A stretch of DNA of 64,000 nt from Tenacibaculum holothuriorum. Its GTDB lineage: Bacteria; Bacteroidota; Bacteroidia; Flavobacteriales; Flavobacteriaceae. The position numbers and the translations under genes were made by a program. The notes below the pieces were generated by a model. The model made no database searches and was not told where the DNA came from. It worked only from the letters and a program-made list of their open reading frames with translations. Shown here one piece after another: positions 51,778-60,614 of the stretch. How positions within the stretch are numbered: position 1 is the first letter of the stretch; each line of letters begins with the position of its first letter. The stretch spans positions 62,001 through 126,000 of the forward strand of contig NZ_LAPZ01000001.1 of assembly GCF_002120225.1 (NCBI RefSeq), given 5' to 3'.

Positions 51778-54072
51778 TTAGACTTTTTCAACAGTAATGA
51801 CTACTGTTTTTGATGCTGGTGTATGACTAATTCTCGCTTTACTTTTTATAGGAACTAAGACATTAGCTTCAGGAAAATAACTAGCTGTACATTGTTTAGG
51901 AATACTATACGGTAAAGCTAAAAACCCTTTAGCAACTCGTTTTTCTCCTTCGAAATGGCTGATTAAATCTACTTTATCTAGCTTGTTAATTCCTTGTTGT
52001 TTCATATCGTCAGGATTCATAAAAATAACTCTACGCTCGTTTAAAACTCCTCTGTAACGATCGTCTAAACCATAAATAGTGGTGTTGTATTGATCGTGAG
52101 TACGAATGGTCATTAACATAAACTGATTTTCTTTAAGTTGAATATCAGAAGGTTTGTTAATAGTAAAGTTTGCTTTTCCTGTAGCAGTTGGAGAGAAGTC
52201 GTTTGCTCTTGCATTGTTTGGTAAATAAAATCCTCCTTTTTTACGAATTCTTTCGTTATATTTATCGAAACCAGGAATGGTGTTTTCAATTTTATTACGA
52301 ATTAAATCATAGTTAGTTGTTAATTCACTCCAATTTACTTTAGAATTTTTTAAAGTAGCTTCAGCAATTCCAGCTACGATAGCGGGTTCACTTAATAATT
52401 CATTAGATAAAGGAGTTAAATGACCACTAGATTTATGTACAACTCCCATAGAGTTTTCTACAGAAACAAATTGTTCTCCAGAATTCTGATAATCTTTTTC
52501 TGATCGTCCTAAACAAGGAAGAATTAAAGCTTGTTTGCCATGAACGACATGACTACGATTTAATTTTGTTGAAACATGAAGAGTTAAATCACAGTTTCGT
52601 AATGCTTCAGCAGTGTATTCAGTATCTGGTGTAGCAGAAATAAAATTACCTCCCATACCAATAAAAACTTTAGCTTTTCTTGCATGCATAGCTTCAATGG
52701 CTGCCACTACATCATACCCATGTTTACGTGGAGCTTCAAAAGAGAATTCTTTTTCTAAGTTTTGTAAGAAAGCTTCTTTGGGTTTTTCCCAAATTCCCAT
52801 GGTTCTGTCTCCTTGAACATTTGAATGCCCGCGAACAGGGCAGGTACCAGCTCCTTTTTTACCAATACTTCCTTTTAAAAGAAGTAGATTAACCACTTCT
52901 CTAATATTATCAACTGCATTTTTATGTTGCGTTAATCCCATTGCCCAACAAATAATAATCTTTTTGCTAGAGGCAATTAATTCAGCAGCTTCTTCAATTT
53001 CTGATAAGCTTAAACCTGTTTGAGGTAACAAGTCTTCAATTGTATATGAATTTAAATCGTCAATAAGTTCGTTAAAGCCATGAGTTTTTTCTTCAATAAA
53101 TTTTAAATCGAATACTGTACCTGGGTTTTTATTTTCTTTTTCGAGCAATAACTTCATTATAATTTTTAATAAAGCTACATCTCCATTAATTTTTACTTGT
53201 AGAAATATATCGGTTAATTTTTGACCAGAACCAATCCATTTTAACGGATTTTGAGGATCATTATAACGCATTAATCCAACTTCGGGTAATGGATTTACAG
53301 TAATAATTTTACCTCCATGTTTTTTAGTATCACTTAAAGCTGTTAACATTCGTGGATGATTTGTTCCTGGATTTTGCCCCATAACAATGACTAAATCGGC
53401 ATGATTAAAATCGTCTAAAGTAACAGATCCTTTACCAATTCCTAGTGTTTCTGATAAGCCTGAGCCACTAGATTCATGACACATGTTAGAACAATCTGGT
53501 AAGTTGTTAGTTCCGAATTGTCTTACAAAAAGTTGATATAAATAAGCAGCTTCATTACTTGTTCTTCCAGAAGTATAAAAAATAGCTTCATCTGGAGAGT
53601 CTAATTTATTTAATTCAGTACCAATTAAATTAAAAGCATCTTCCCACGAGATTTCTTCATAATTATCAGAGCCTTCTCGTAAAATCATCGGATGTGTAAT
53701 TCGTCCGCTTTTACCAATTTCATAGTCTGACCATTCTGACATTTCTTGAACTGAATGTGTTGCAAAAAACATAGGAGAAACTCTATTTTTTGTAGCTTCT
53801 TCTGCAACAGCTTTTGCACCATTTTCGCAATATTCTGCTAAAAATGCTCTTTTCTCGTCTGGATCTGGCCACGCACAGCCTGGGCAATCAAACCCTTCTT
53901 TTTGGTTTAGTTTAGCCAATAAACCTACACCTTTTGCCATACCTACTTCATTTGCAATATGTGTTAAGGCAGATTTTATGGCTTTTACACCAACTGCAGA
54001 TTTTGGTACTTCGGTTAATTGTATTCCTGTTAATTTTTCAGGAGGTTGTGCATGTGGTTTTTTATCACTCAT
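51778..54072 (-). CDS. FdhF/YdeP-family molybdopterin oxidoreductase
   Basis: 764 residues. N-terminal Cys motif FDCPGCAWPDP and a further Cys (EYCENG) may bind an iron-sulfur cluster. Then the molybdopterin domain: TSGRTSNEAAYLYQLFVR, DCSNMCHESSG (possible Mo-ligand Cys), VIMGQNPGTNHPRML, CPVRGHSNVQGDRTMG, GGNFISATPD, and the C-terminal dinucleotide-binding domain (TIRTHDQYNTTIYGLDDRYRG). The group is formate-dehydrogenase-like but several members act on other substrates. It overlaps fdhD by 8 bp, supporting Mo-enzyme maturation by FdhD. Confidence 0.9.
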   Translation of the reverse strand: MSDKKPHAQPPEKLTGIQLTEVPKSAVGVKAIKSALTHIANEVGMAKGVGLLAKLNQKEGFDCPGCAWPDPDEKRAFLAEYCENGAKAVAEEATKNRVSPMFFATHSVQEMSEWSDYEIGKSGRITHPMILREGSDNYEEISWEDAFNLIGTELNKLDSPDEAIFYTSGRTSNEAAYLYQLFVRQFGTNNLPDCSNMCHESSGSGLSETLGIGKGSVTLDDFNHADLVIVMGQNPGTNHPRMLTALSDTKKHGGKIITVNPLPEVGLMRYNDPQNPLKWIGSGQKLTDIFLQVKINGDVALLKIIMKLLLEKENKNPGTVFDLKFIEEKTHGFNELIDDLNSYTIEDLLPQTGLSLSEIEEAAELIASSKKIIICWAMGLTQHKNAVDNIREVVNLLLLKGSIGKKGAGTCPVRGHSNVQGDRTMGIWEKPKEAFLQNLEKEFSFEAPRKHGYDVVAAIEAMHARKAKVFIGMGGNFISATPDTEYTAEALRNCDLTLHVSTKLNRSHVVHGKQALILPCLGRSEKDYQNSGEQFVSVENSMGVVHKSSGHLTPLSNELLSEPAIVAGIAEATLKNSKVNWSELTTNYDLIRNKIENTIPGFDKYNERIRKKGGFYLPNNARANDFSPTATGKANFTINKPSDIQLKENQFMLMTIRTHDQYNTTIYGLDDRYRGVLNERRVIFMNPDDMKQQGINKLDKVDLISHFEGEKRVAKGFLALPYSIPKQCTASYFPEANVLVPIKSKARISHTPASKTVVITVEKV

Positions 54073-54862
54073 AATATATATGTTGAGGATTTGCGTAAAT
54101 GGTCATTTTTTGTTCTCTACTGAATCCGATTAAACAAATACCGAATTCTTTAGCGTAATCTACTGCTAAGCTAGAACATGCTGATACTGCTACAATAATA
54201 GGGATTTTTGCAAAAAAAGCTTTACTTACTATCTCGTACGAAACTCTACCACTAACTAAAATAATATTTGCGTTTTGTAAAGTGTTTACTGTTAGTAAAT
54301 TACCTACCGATTTATCAACTGCATTGTGCCTGCCAATATCTTCTTTTATGGTAAGTAAGTTAAGGTATTTATCGAAAATTGCAGCTGCGTGACTTCCTCC
54401 AGATTGGTTGAATAGAGCTTGTTTTGATTTCATTTTTGAAAACATTTCTCGAATTTGAGCTTGAGAAAACTTGTTTTTATTCTCTAAAGAATCCCCAGAT
54501 AATTCAATATCGTCGAGTTTATGTTTTCCACAAATTCCGCAGGAAGAAACAGATAGTAAAGTTCTTTTGTTTAAATACCCTTTTCCTAAATTATTACTAG
54601 GAATTGTAACGTTTATAATTGAAGAATGGTCTTTTTTCTTTTCAACTACAGTAAAGTTTAAAGCGTCTTTTTTCTTATAAATATCTTCAGCATATAAAAG
54701 TCCTCTAATTAAATCAAAATCATTACCAGGAGTTCTCATTACTACGGTATAAGCTTCTTGGTTAATATTGATTTGTAATGGAGCTTCGATAACAAGAGCA
54801 TCAGATATTTTCTGTTTCTTGTTATCTGTAATTTTTAAACTTTCGTAGCTGTTGGTTTGCAT
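54065..54862 (-). CDS. fdhD: Formate dehydrogenase accessory sulfurtransferase
   Basis: 265 residues. Signature SSCGICGK with the two sulfur-relay cysteines (about 112 and 115), MRTPGNDFDLIRGLLY, SGGSHAAAIFD, EDIGRHNAVDKSVG and LVSGRVSYEIVSKAF. FdhD passes sulfur from IscS/NifS-type desulfurase to the molybdenum cofactor of the partner oxidoreductase. It overlaps the downstream FdhF-like gene by 8 bp, so the two are made together. Confidence 0.94.
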   Translation of the reverse strand: MQTNSYESLKITDNKKQKISDALVIEAPLQININQEAYTVVMRTPGNDFDLIRGLLYAEDIYKKKDALNFTVVEKKKDHSSIINVTIPSNNLGKGYLNKRTLLSVSSCGICGKHKLDDIELSGDSLENKNKFSQAQIREMFSKMKSKQALFNQSGGSHAAAIFDKYLNLLTIKEDIGRHNAVDKSVGNLLTVNTLQNANIILVSGRVSYEIVSKAFFAKIPIIVAVSACSSLAVDYAKEFGICLIGFSREQKMTIYANPQHIYYE

Positions 54863-54881
54863 AGCGCTATGAGACTTTAGA

Positions 54882-54889
54882 CAAACTTA
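54882..54889 (-). promoter_or_regulatory. fdhD -7 box (TAAGTTTG)
   Basis: Complement of CAAACTTA at 54882-54889, 19 bp before the fdhD start; no matching -33. Confidence 0.5.
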
Positions 54890-54925
54890 CAAAATAAAGG
54901 CTAAGTATTTTTTGATATAAATCAC

Positions 54926-54986
54926 AAAAGCCTCGAAATTTCGAGGCTTTTATATACGTTTTACTTTCCCCTAATTAAGTAAAACG
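54926..54986 (-). ncRNA. Candidate orphan small RNA end: AGGGG-loop hairpin plus terminator
   Basis: On the minus strand: a perfect 10-bp stem CGTTTTACTT / AAGTAAAACG (complement of 54977-54986 and 54957-54966) with loop AATTAGGGGA, followed 5 nt later by a 26-bp perfect palindrome (54926-54951, arms AAAAGCCTCGAAA). The hairpin loop and order (G-rich hairpin, then terminator) resemble the tandem RNAs at 10.3-11.1 kb. The 5' end and promoter are not clear, and the U-tract is only four bases, so it could instead be a leader of the fdhD region or terminator of the upstream gene. Confidence 0.35.
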
Positions 54987-55054
54987 CACATTCCAAGGGA
55001 CTTTAGAATATATTGCTACAACGTAACTATTTTAAAGTTATTGTGATATTATGA

Positions 55055-56227
55055 TTATTTAACACAAATAATTATAATATGCTCATTATTTAGGTTGGTT
55101 GTGAAGAATAAATAGGTGTTTCCACCATCTTTAATTTTTGTTTTTTTTCGAATTTCTGCTACCGAAATAGGAAAGTTTCGTGTAGTAATATTAGCTTTTA
55201 AACTTGGAAGATGTTTTTTAAGCTCCTTTTTATTGAAAGGAGTTACTTGCTGAATAGTAAAAGTTCTTCCAGGAAAATCAACTACTTCATTTGAGGTGTA
55301 TAAATGAGAATGCTGATGTAATTTAGCTATATTTAATTGTTCCGATACTTCATGAAACCCACCAGATTTTAAAATAGCAGCATTGGGTTCGTATAAATAT
55401 TGTAATGGATTTGAATATGTTGAAGAAGCTTGTGATTCTAAATTAAAACTAAACTTTTCAGTTTTATGCTTAGTTAAGTTGACTGCTTTAACTTGTACAG
55501 CGTCAACATAATCTTTTTCTAAAATGAAAAGGAGTTCTTTTACTTCGTTTTGAACTGCTATAACTTGAATTTCTTTAACAAAATTTAGTTCATTAATGGT
55601 ACTCGTAATATCTAAAATAGGGGAGTTTTTAATGAGAATATTATTGGTTTTTGAAAAGAGTAAATCAATATTTTTAGGAACATTTGGCAAACAATCATCT
55701 AATAAAAAGACTTTTCCTTTAATGTCATTTCTTCTTGATGGATCTATATAAATCCAATCATATTTTTCATTGTTTTCTTTTAAGAATTCAATACCATTTG
55801 TAGCTATGGTTTCAATGTTATTAGCGTTTAATTGTTGGTAGTTATGTTTCACTATTTTAGACAAGTCTTCGTTTATTTCACAATGAATTACTTGTTTAAA
55901 AGTTTGAGAAAATGCATAACAATCTACTCCAAAACCACCAGTGAGATCAATAATTGTATTTCCTTTGATTAGAGAAGCTTTATAATTAGCCGTAATTTCT
56001 GAAGAAGTTTGTTCGATGCTTAACTTAGGTGGATAATAAATATTCTCAGTTTGAAACCAACTAGGTAATTTTCCTTCAGACTTTCTTTTTGCTAATATTT
56101 GATTTGCTAATTCTTGTACAGCAATATTTTTAAACGGACTCCCTTTTAAAATCAGCTTTTCAATAGTGTTTTTTAAATTAGAATTGATAAAGTTCTGTAT
56201 TTCAGTATTTAAAATAGAATCGTTCAA
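55055..56227 (-). CDS. Class I SAM-dependent methyltransferase (THUMP-like C-terminus)
   Basis: 390 residues from a TTG at 56227 (NDSILNTEIQNFI, the usual N-terminus); the TTG at 56272 lies in a TATTTTTG box. N-terminal helical region to ~80, then a Rossmann methyltransferase core: IIDLTGGFGVDCYAFS, HCEINEDLS, DWIYIDPSRRNDIKGK (the DPPR-like motif) and a C-terminal THUMP-like domain with GRTFTIQQVTPFNKKELKKHL. Probably an RNA or nucleic acid methyltransferase; substrate unknown. Confidence 0.83.
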   Translation of the reverse strand: MNDSILNTEIQNFINSNLKNTIEKLILKGSPFKNIAVQELANQILAKRKSEGKLPSWFQTENIYYPPKLSIEQTSSEITANYKASLIKGNTIIDLTGGFGVDCYAFSQTFKQVIHCEINEDLSKIVKHNYQQLNANNIETIATNGIEFLKENNEKYDWIYIDPSRRNDIKGKVFLLDDCLPNVPKNIDLLFSKTNNILIKNSPILDITSTINELNFVKEIQVIAVQNEVKELLFILEKDYVDAVQVKAVNLTKHKTEKFSFNLESQASSTYSNPLQYLYEPNAAILKSGGFHEVSEQLNIAKLHQHSHLYTSNEVVDFPGRTFTIQQVTPFNKKELKKHLPSLKANITTRNFPISVAEIRKKTKIKDGGNTYLFFTTNLNNEHIIIICVK

Positions 56228-56269
56228 AAGCCTAGGTTTTATAGGGGTTTTACTCTTAATAGAATAAAG

Positions 56270-56277
56270 CAAAAATA
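56270..56277 (-). promoter_or_regulatory. Methyltransferase gene -7 box (TATTTTTG)
   Basis: Complement of CAAAAATA at 56270-56277; it contains the TTG that would otherwise look like a start. Confidence 0.55.
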
Positions 56278-56301
56278 CTGATATTTTAACAAGAATCCTT
56301 C

Positions 56302-56331
56302 TTGTAGTTAGCGTTATTTTTACTACGTTTG
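56302..56331 (+). promoter_or_regulatory. Promoter of the outer-membrane protein gene (TTG-N19-TACGTTTG)
   Basis: TTG at 56302-56304 and TACGTTTG at 56324-56331, 19-bp spacing. The next bases CCGCCCCTTAAT (56332-56343) are at or near the 5' end of the mRNA and are complementary to the first loop of the tandem small RNAs. Confidence 0.75.
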
Positions 56332-56365
56332 CCGCCCCTTAATTTAAATTTTAACTTAAATATTT

Positions 56366-57271
56366 ATGAAGAGAAGTATTTTAATGATTGCTATGTTAAT
56401 AGCATCAGTAAGTGCAAGTGCGCAATTTTATGTATCGGCTAGTGGAGGATATTCTTTTCCAGCTGCAGATGTTAAGTTCGGAACAGAAACTACTACAAGT
56501 GGAGTAGAAAATACTTATGGAAGTTACGGAGAAGGATTACATACTCAATTAAGAGCTGGATATTTTTTCAATGAAAAATGGGGTGTAGAACTTGCTGGAG
56601 GTTATTTACACGGTTCTGACCAAACATCTTTATTGTTAGACGTTCCAAATCAACCTTACGTAAATGTAAAAGCAAGAGGTAGAGCTTATGGTTTATCTGC
56701 TTCTGTTATTTATAATATTGATAAAAACTTTTACGGACGTGCAGGTTTTTTAACTAAAGTTGGAGGAAGAACAGAGGTTGTAGGAAAAGTAAATGCTACT
56801 TTACCAGCTAATTTATTTAATCCTGCTGCTCCTGCTGGATTAACAACAGATTTAACAATGGATTTAACAAGAGATTTTAGAGGTAAGTTTCCTTTAGGGT
56901 TTATTGGAGCTATTGGTTATAAGCATAAAATTAATGAAAGCTTATCGTTATTTGCAGAAGTTGAGTACATGGGAATTAGTGTAACTAGAGACAAATCTAC
57001 TATAGGAGATTTTAAAGCTACTTTAGGAGGAAATAATGTTACTCGTGAGCAATTATTACAAATGGCAGCTAATACTCCAGCATTACAAAATGGTACTTTT
57101 GGAAGTATTTTACCATTAATTAATGATGAAATTACTTATGTTGATAATTTAACGCCTACTGAATATGCAGAGACGCAATCAAATCCGTTAGCAAGAAAGC
57201 AATTAACACAAAATGTACCTTATTCTTCTGTAGGATTTAATATTGGTATTACTTATACTTTTGGAAAATAA
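56366..57271 (+). CDS. Outer-membrane beta-barrel protein
   Basis: 301 residues. Signal peptide MKRSILMIAMLIASVSASAQ, then FYVSASGGYSFPAADVKFG and amphipathic strands with alternating aromatics (WGVELAGGYLHG, NFYGRAGFLTKVGGR, SLFAEVEYMGISV), ending with SVGFNIGITYTFGK, a classic C-terminal barrel signature ending in Phe plus a short tail. OmpW/OmpX-type opacity porin-like fold. A larger extracellular loop covers ~205-275. Own promoter and terminator; likely an abundant envelope protein. Confidence 0.85.
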   Translation: MKRSILMIAMLIASVSASAQFYVSASGGYSFPAADVKFGTETTTSGVENTYGSYGEGLHTQLRAGYFFNEKWGVELAGGYLHGSDQTSLLLDVPNQPYVNVKARGRAYGLSASVIYNIDKNFYGRAGFLTKVGGRTEVVGKVNATLPANLFNPAAPAGLTTDLTMDLTRDFRGKFPLGFIGAIGYKHKINESLSLFAEVEYMGISVTRDKSTIGDFKATLGGNNVTREQLLQMAANTPALQNGTFGSILPLINDEITYVDNLTPTEYAETQSNPLARKQLTQNVPYSSVGFNIGITYTFGK

Positions 57272-57291
57272 TTTTCAAAAAACTAACAAAT

Positions 57292-57323
57292 AAAAAAGAG
57301 TGATTGTTAAATCACTCTTTTTT
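57292..57323. terminator. Bidirectional terminator after the outer-membrane gene
   Basis: AAAAAAGAGTGATT / AATCACTCTTTTTT with loop GTTA, tail-to-tail between 57271 and the minus-strand gene ending at 57327. Confidence 0.88.
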
Positions 57324-57326
57324 GTT

Positions 57327-58613
57327 TTAATTATACCCTTTTACGTCTCCCATACTTAAGTTACCGCCATTACCAAATTTATGGTTTTTTGGTAATAGTG
57401 TACTGCTTTCAGTAGTTATCCAATCTTCCCAAGTAGCTGGAACTCCATCCATTTTCATGCTTGGAACATACATTTTATAACTTTTCGGAATATTATTTTC
57501 GTCTAAAATCCATAGATAAGAATCTCCAGGAGTTGTACCTCCAACAGTATATTTAACCAATAAAGCATCTTTACCATCAACTTTCTTTAGTGACCTGATA
57601 ATTCCTCTTTCAAATAATTTATGAGGAGCTACTAACCAAAAGCTATCATTATTGAATAACTTTTCTGCTCTTTCAACAATTTTAGTATCTGTCTTTTCTT
57701 GTAATTTATCGTTAAAGTAAACAGTGCTTTTATCTAAGTTATTAGGATATAAGTTTACTCGAATAGTATCCCAAGAAACATCAGCAATATGTGCTTTTTT
57801 ATCCCATTTATAAGAGCGTCTTCCGCCAAAACTCCATTCTAAATAGCGAGTGTTTTTATAAGCTTCATGATTAATAGCTTTTAGAATGCTATTAGCAAGT
57901 AAATCTGCTTTTGTATTCATAGCTTTTACATCACCCATATCAATTTCTAAACCGAATAATGGAATTGTATGTTGTGTTGGTAATTGAATACCTGTTTCTG
58001 TTTTTTTCCAGTGATTCCAAGTAGCTTCAATTCCTCCGATAGGAATAATTTTTGTCCACATTTTATAAGAAACGGGTTTGTAATTATCGTCTAAAATCCA
58101 CAAATATGAGTCACCTGGAGTTGTTCCGCCTGAGGTATAAGTAATTAATAAAGCATCTTTATTATTATGTTTTACAATACGTCTTTCGGTTCCAGGATCA
58201 AAAACTTTGTAAGGAGCCACTAACCAAAAAGAGTCATTATTAAAGTAATCTTGTGCTTGTTTGAAAATTTTAGGTTCAGGATTTTTTACAATTGTTGAAT
58301 CTGAGTTTTGCACAAAATTTCTTTCTGGATTATTTAAGTGCAAATGTACTTTTTTATCGTCCCATTTAACAATAACGATGTTTTCTCTTTTAATCCATCT
58401 ATAATGATGTTCGTTTCTAAAAGACCATTCTAGTATTTCTGTATTTTTGTAATCTTCGTAATTTAAAGCTGAAAGCATTTTATTTGCCAATTCATCAGCT
58501 TCAGTTCCTTGTTTTCCTGTTGGAAGTTTTTCGTTATTGATAAAGTAAAAAATGGCAACTCCAATAATTAGAATTAGTAATAGAAAACCTAAGAACTTTA
58601 AAACTTTTTTCAT
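57327..58613 (-). CDS. Membrane-anchored protein with a duplicated ~190-residue domain
   Basis: 428 residues. One N-terminal transmembrane segment (VLKFLGFLLLILIIGVAIFYF, ~4-24, written here as its hydrophobic core FLLLILIIGVAIFYF). Two homologous halves follow (~38-235 and ~236-428). Both have YKNT..LEWSF, FNNDSFWLVAP and GGTTPGDSYLWILD, then an ATW..W..TE and LP..H. The duplication is internal and ancient (~45% alike by eye). Such domains lie outside the inner membrane, lipid- or substrate-binding by inference only. Last gene of the minus-strand cluster. Confidence 0.75.
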   Translation of the reverse strand: MKKVLKFLGFLLLILIIGVAIFYFINNEKLPTGKQGTEADELANKMLSALNYEDYKNTEILEWSFRNEHHYRWIKRENIVIVKWDDKKVHLHLNNPERNFVQNSDSTIVKNPEPKIFKQAQDYFNNDSFWLVAPYKVFDPGTERRIVKHNNKDALLITYTSGGTTPGDSYLWILDDNYKPVSYKMWTKIIPIGGIEATWNHWKKTETGIQLPTQHTIPLFGLEIDMGDVKAMNTKADLLANSILKAINHEAYKNTRYLEWSFGGRRSYKWDKKAHIADVSWDTIRVNLYPNNLDKSTVYFNDKLQEKTDTKIVERAEKLFNNDSFWLVAPHKLFERGIIRSLKKVDGKDALLVKYTVGGTTPGDSYLWILDENNIPKSYKMYVPSMKMDGVPATWEDWITTESSTLLPKNHKFGNGGNLSMGDVKGYN

Positions 58614-58635
58614 GTTTAATTTTTGAGTAGTTTAA

Positions 58636-59544
58636 TTATTGATTTATCAACTGCTGAATTCCTTTAGCGAGCTCATTGGCTGCTTTTGGATGATTTCTAA
58701 ACCACAATTCTGGTTCAATGAGTTCTAATTCAGCCAAGGCTAATTTACCATTATTATCAATAAAAGCATCGACACGAGCATAAATAGGGATTTCATCACA
58801 GGCTTTAACAGTGTTTTCTGCAAAATCAATTTCTGACTGAGTAGGAGTATAGTCATGAACGGAACCACCAAAATCATCTTGAACTCTAAAATCTCCTTCT
58901 TTAGCAATTTTAAGTATTGCATGAGTAAATTTCCCGTTCATAACCATAAATGAGATTTCGCCTTTACTCACAATATTGTATTGAAAAGGTTGTAAAATCA
59001 TAGCTTCATTAGCTATTAATTCAGAAAAAACAGCTTCATGTTCTTCAATAGTAGCTGAACTGATTTTATAAGTATGTCTTGCGCCACCAGAAATACATGG
59101 TTTTAAAACAAAGTTTGATAGTTTATGTAATCCAGCCAATTCTTTAAGAGTTCGAGTTTCTTCTTTTTCTACAAAATACGATTCACAGATATGAACTCCA
59201 TTTTTTTGTAAGTCTAATAAATAATGTTTGTCAATATTCCAACGAATGATTTCTTCAGAATTTAAAAGTTTAGTTAGTTTAGAAACTTTATTTAACCAAT
59301 TTGAAAACTCAGGAAAACGAACTGCATAATCCCAAGTAGTTCTAAACAAAATGGTTTTTGTAGAAGACCAATCGAAATTTGGATTATCCCATGATAATCG
59401 GATTACTTTTAATCCTAAATTCTCTAAAGCAATTTTTACATAATTATCCTCCTGAATGGCATTCTGTATTAGTTTATCCCCTTCCGTAAGATTCAGATAA
59501 TTTTTATCAGTAAGAATAACAACATCAAAAAGTTTCACAGTCAA
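58636..59544 (-). CDS. ATP-grasp domain protein (RimK-like)
   Basis: 302 residues. N-terminal pre-ATP-grasp Rossmann-like part with IRLSWDNPNFDWSSTK and FRTTWDY, then an ATP-grasp fold: FVLKPCISGGARHTYK, ILQPFQYNIVSKGEISFMVMNG and a metal-site LALAELELIEPELWF (Glu-x-Glu). This is the family of glutathione-synthetase/RimK-type ligases that join an amine to a carboxylate; the substrate is unknown. It is 2 bp downstream of the OsmC gene. Confidence 0.85.
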   Translation of the reverse strand: MTVKLFDVVILTDKNYLNLTEGDKLIQNAIQEDNYVKIALENLGLKVIRLSWDNPNFDWSSTKTILFRTTWDYAVRFPEFSNWLNKVSKLTKLLNSEEIIRWNIDKHYLLDLQKNGVHICESYFVEKEETRTLKELAGLHKLSNFVLKPCISGGARHTYKISSATIEEHEAVFSELIANEAMILQPFQYNIVSKGEISFMVMNGKFTHAILKIAKEGDFRVQDDFGGSVHDYTPTQSEIDFAENTVKACDEIPIYARVDAFIDNNGKLALAELELIEPELWFRNHPKAANELAKGIQQLINQ

Positions 59545-59546
59545 TA

Positions 59547-60014
59547 TTATTTAGTAGTTACAATTGGTTTATGTGTAATGGTAAAATTACAAGAATTTGC
59601 GATAAAACACATTTCGTTGGCCTTTTTATGTAGTTCAATAGCTTTTTCAATATTTTCTGTTTTTCTGATAAGAATTTCAGGATTTAAAGTTACTGATGAA
59701 AATTTACCACTTCCGTTTTTATCTTCATTCATAACACCTTCTGGTTTGTCTAGATAACTAACTACATTAATTTTGTTTACTGTACATAAATGTAAATACC
59801 AGAGCATATGACAAGAAGAAAGTGAGGGTAATAACAGTTCTTCTGGATTATAACGAGTATTATCTCCTAAAAAAGCTGGATCAGAAGAAGCTTCAATGAT
59901 AGCTTTGTTTTCAGTTTTTATAGTATGATTTCTACTGTAAACATCGTATTTAGAAGTGTCATTTCCTAAATTCCCTGTCCATTCAATAGTAGCTTTATAA
60001 TGATGTTGTTTCAT
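59547..60014 (-). CDS. OsmC/Ohr family peroxiredoxin-like protein
   Basis: 155 residues. Swapped-dimer OsmC fold with Cys in LLLPSLSSCHMLWYLHLC and a later Cys in KANEMCFIANSCNF. OsmC-family proteins reduce organic hydroperoxides using two cysteines. It is next to an ATP-grasp gene with 2 bp spacing. Confidence 0.88.
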   Translation of the reverse strand: MKQHHYKATIEWTGNLGNDTSKYDVYSRNHTIKTENKAIIEASSDPAFLGDNTRYNPEELLLPSLSSCHMLWYLHLCTVNKINVVSYLDKPEGVMNEDKNGSGKFSSVTLNPEILIRKTENIEKAIELHKKANEMCFIANSCNFTITHKPIVTTK

Positions 60015-60074
60015 GTTTTGTTTAAGAATTTATTTTGATAGATAATTTTCTAAGAAATAATATTGATTGTTTTA

Positions 60075-60614
60075 TTATTTGTAAAGTTGATTAAACTTTT
60101 CTTGAGTTAATACATATTTATTTACTTGTTGGTAAAAATTGATTCGACCAGGACTAGTTTTGTATGTTTTTACAAAATCAAACCCAGCTTTCGGTAGTGT
60201 TTTGTTAGGTGCTGGATTTAATGCATACGGTTCACAAAATAAATTTTCTAGCTTAAAATTATTAAAGAAAAAAGGCAATGATTTTTTTACAAGTTGTACA
60301 CCCAAACCCTTTTTCCTTTTTGTAGAATCCCACATTTGTAAATGCATGTAAGCTGATTTGTTAAAAACTAACTTATTAATATTACAATGCCCAATAGGTT
60401 TGTTGTTTAATTCCCAGATAGTATAGTAGAGCTGTTTTTCTTTATAGTTTTTTATAACTTCAGCATGAATTTTCACATACCATTCTTCTTTACTTAAGAA
60501 TTTACTTTTTGAAGCTCCCATTCCTCTGATAAATTCTTCAGAACTATCATGAAAATAATCAACTATAAAATTGATGTCTTCAACAAGCATTTCTCTTACA
60601 GAAATATTTTCCAT
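60075..60614 (-). CDS. GNAT family N-acetyltransferase
   Basis: 179 residues. MENISVREMLVEDINFIVDYF at the start, and the acetyl-CoA site segment KRKKGLGVQLVKKSLPFFF (Q/R-x-x-G-x-G/A) and FCEPYALNPAPNKTLPKAGF. Substrate unknown. Overlaps the PPOX-family gene by one base (TAATG). Confidence 0.86.
   Translation of the reverse strand: MENISVREMLVEDINFIVDYFHDSSEEFIRGMGASKSKFLSKEEWYVKIHAEVIKNYKEKQLYYTIWELNNKPIGHCNINKLVFNKSAYMHLQMWDSTKRKKGLGVQLVKKSLPFFFNNFKLENLFCEPYALNPAPNKTLPKAGFDFVKTYKTSPGRINFYQQVNKYVLTQEKFNQLYK

Noticed and set aside
54926-54951. Perfect palindrome as an operator for fdhD
   Set aside because: It is GC-rich in the centre with A/T ends as in terminators, and lies 37 bp upstream of the fdhD -7 box on the side where the previous transcript would end.
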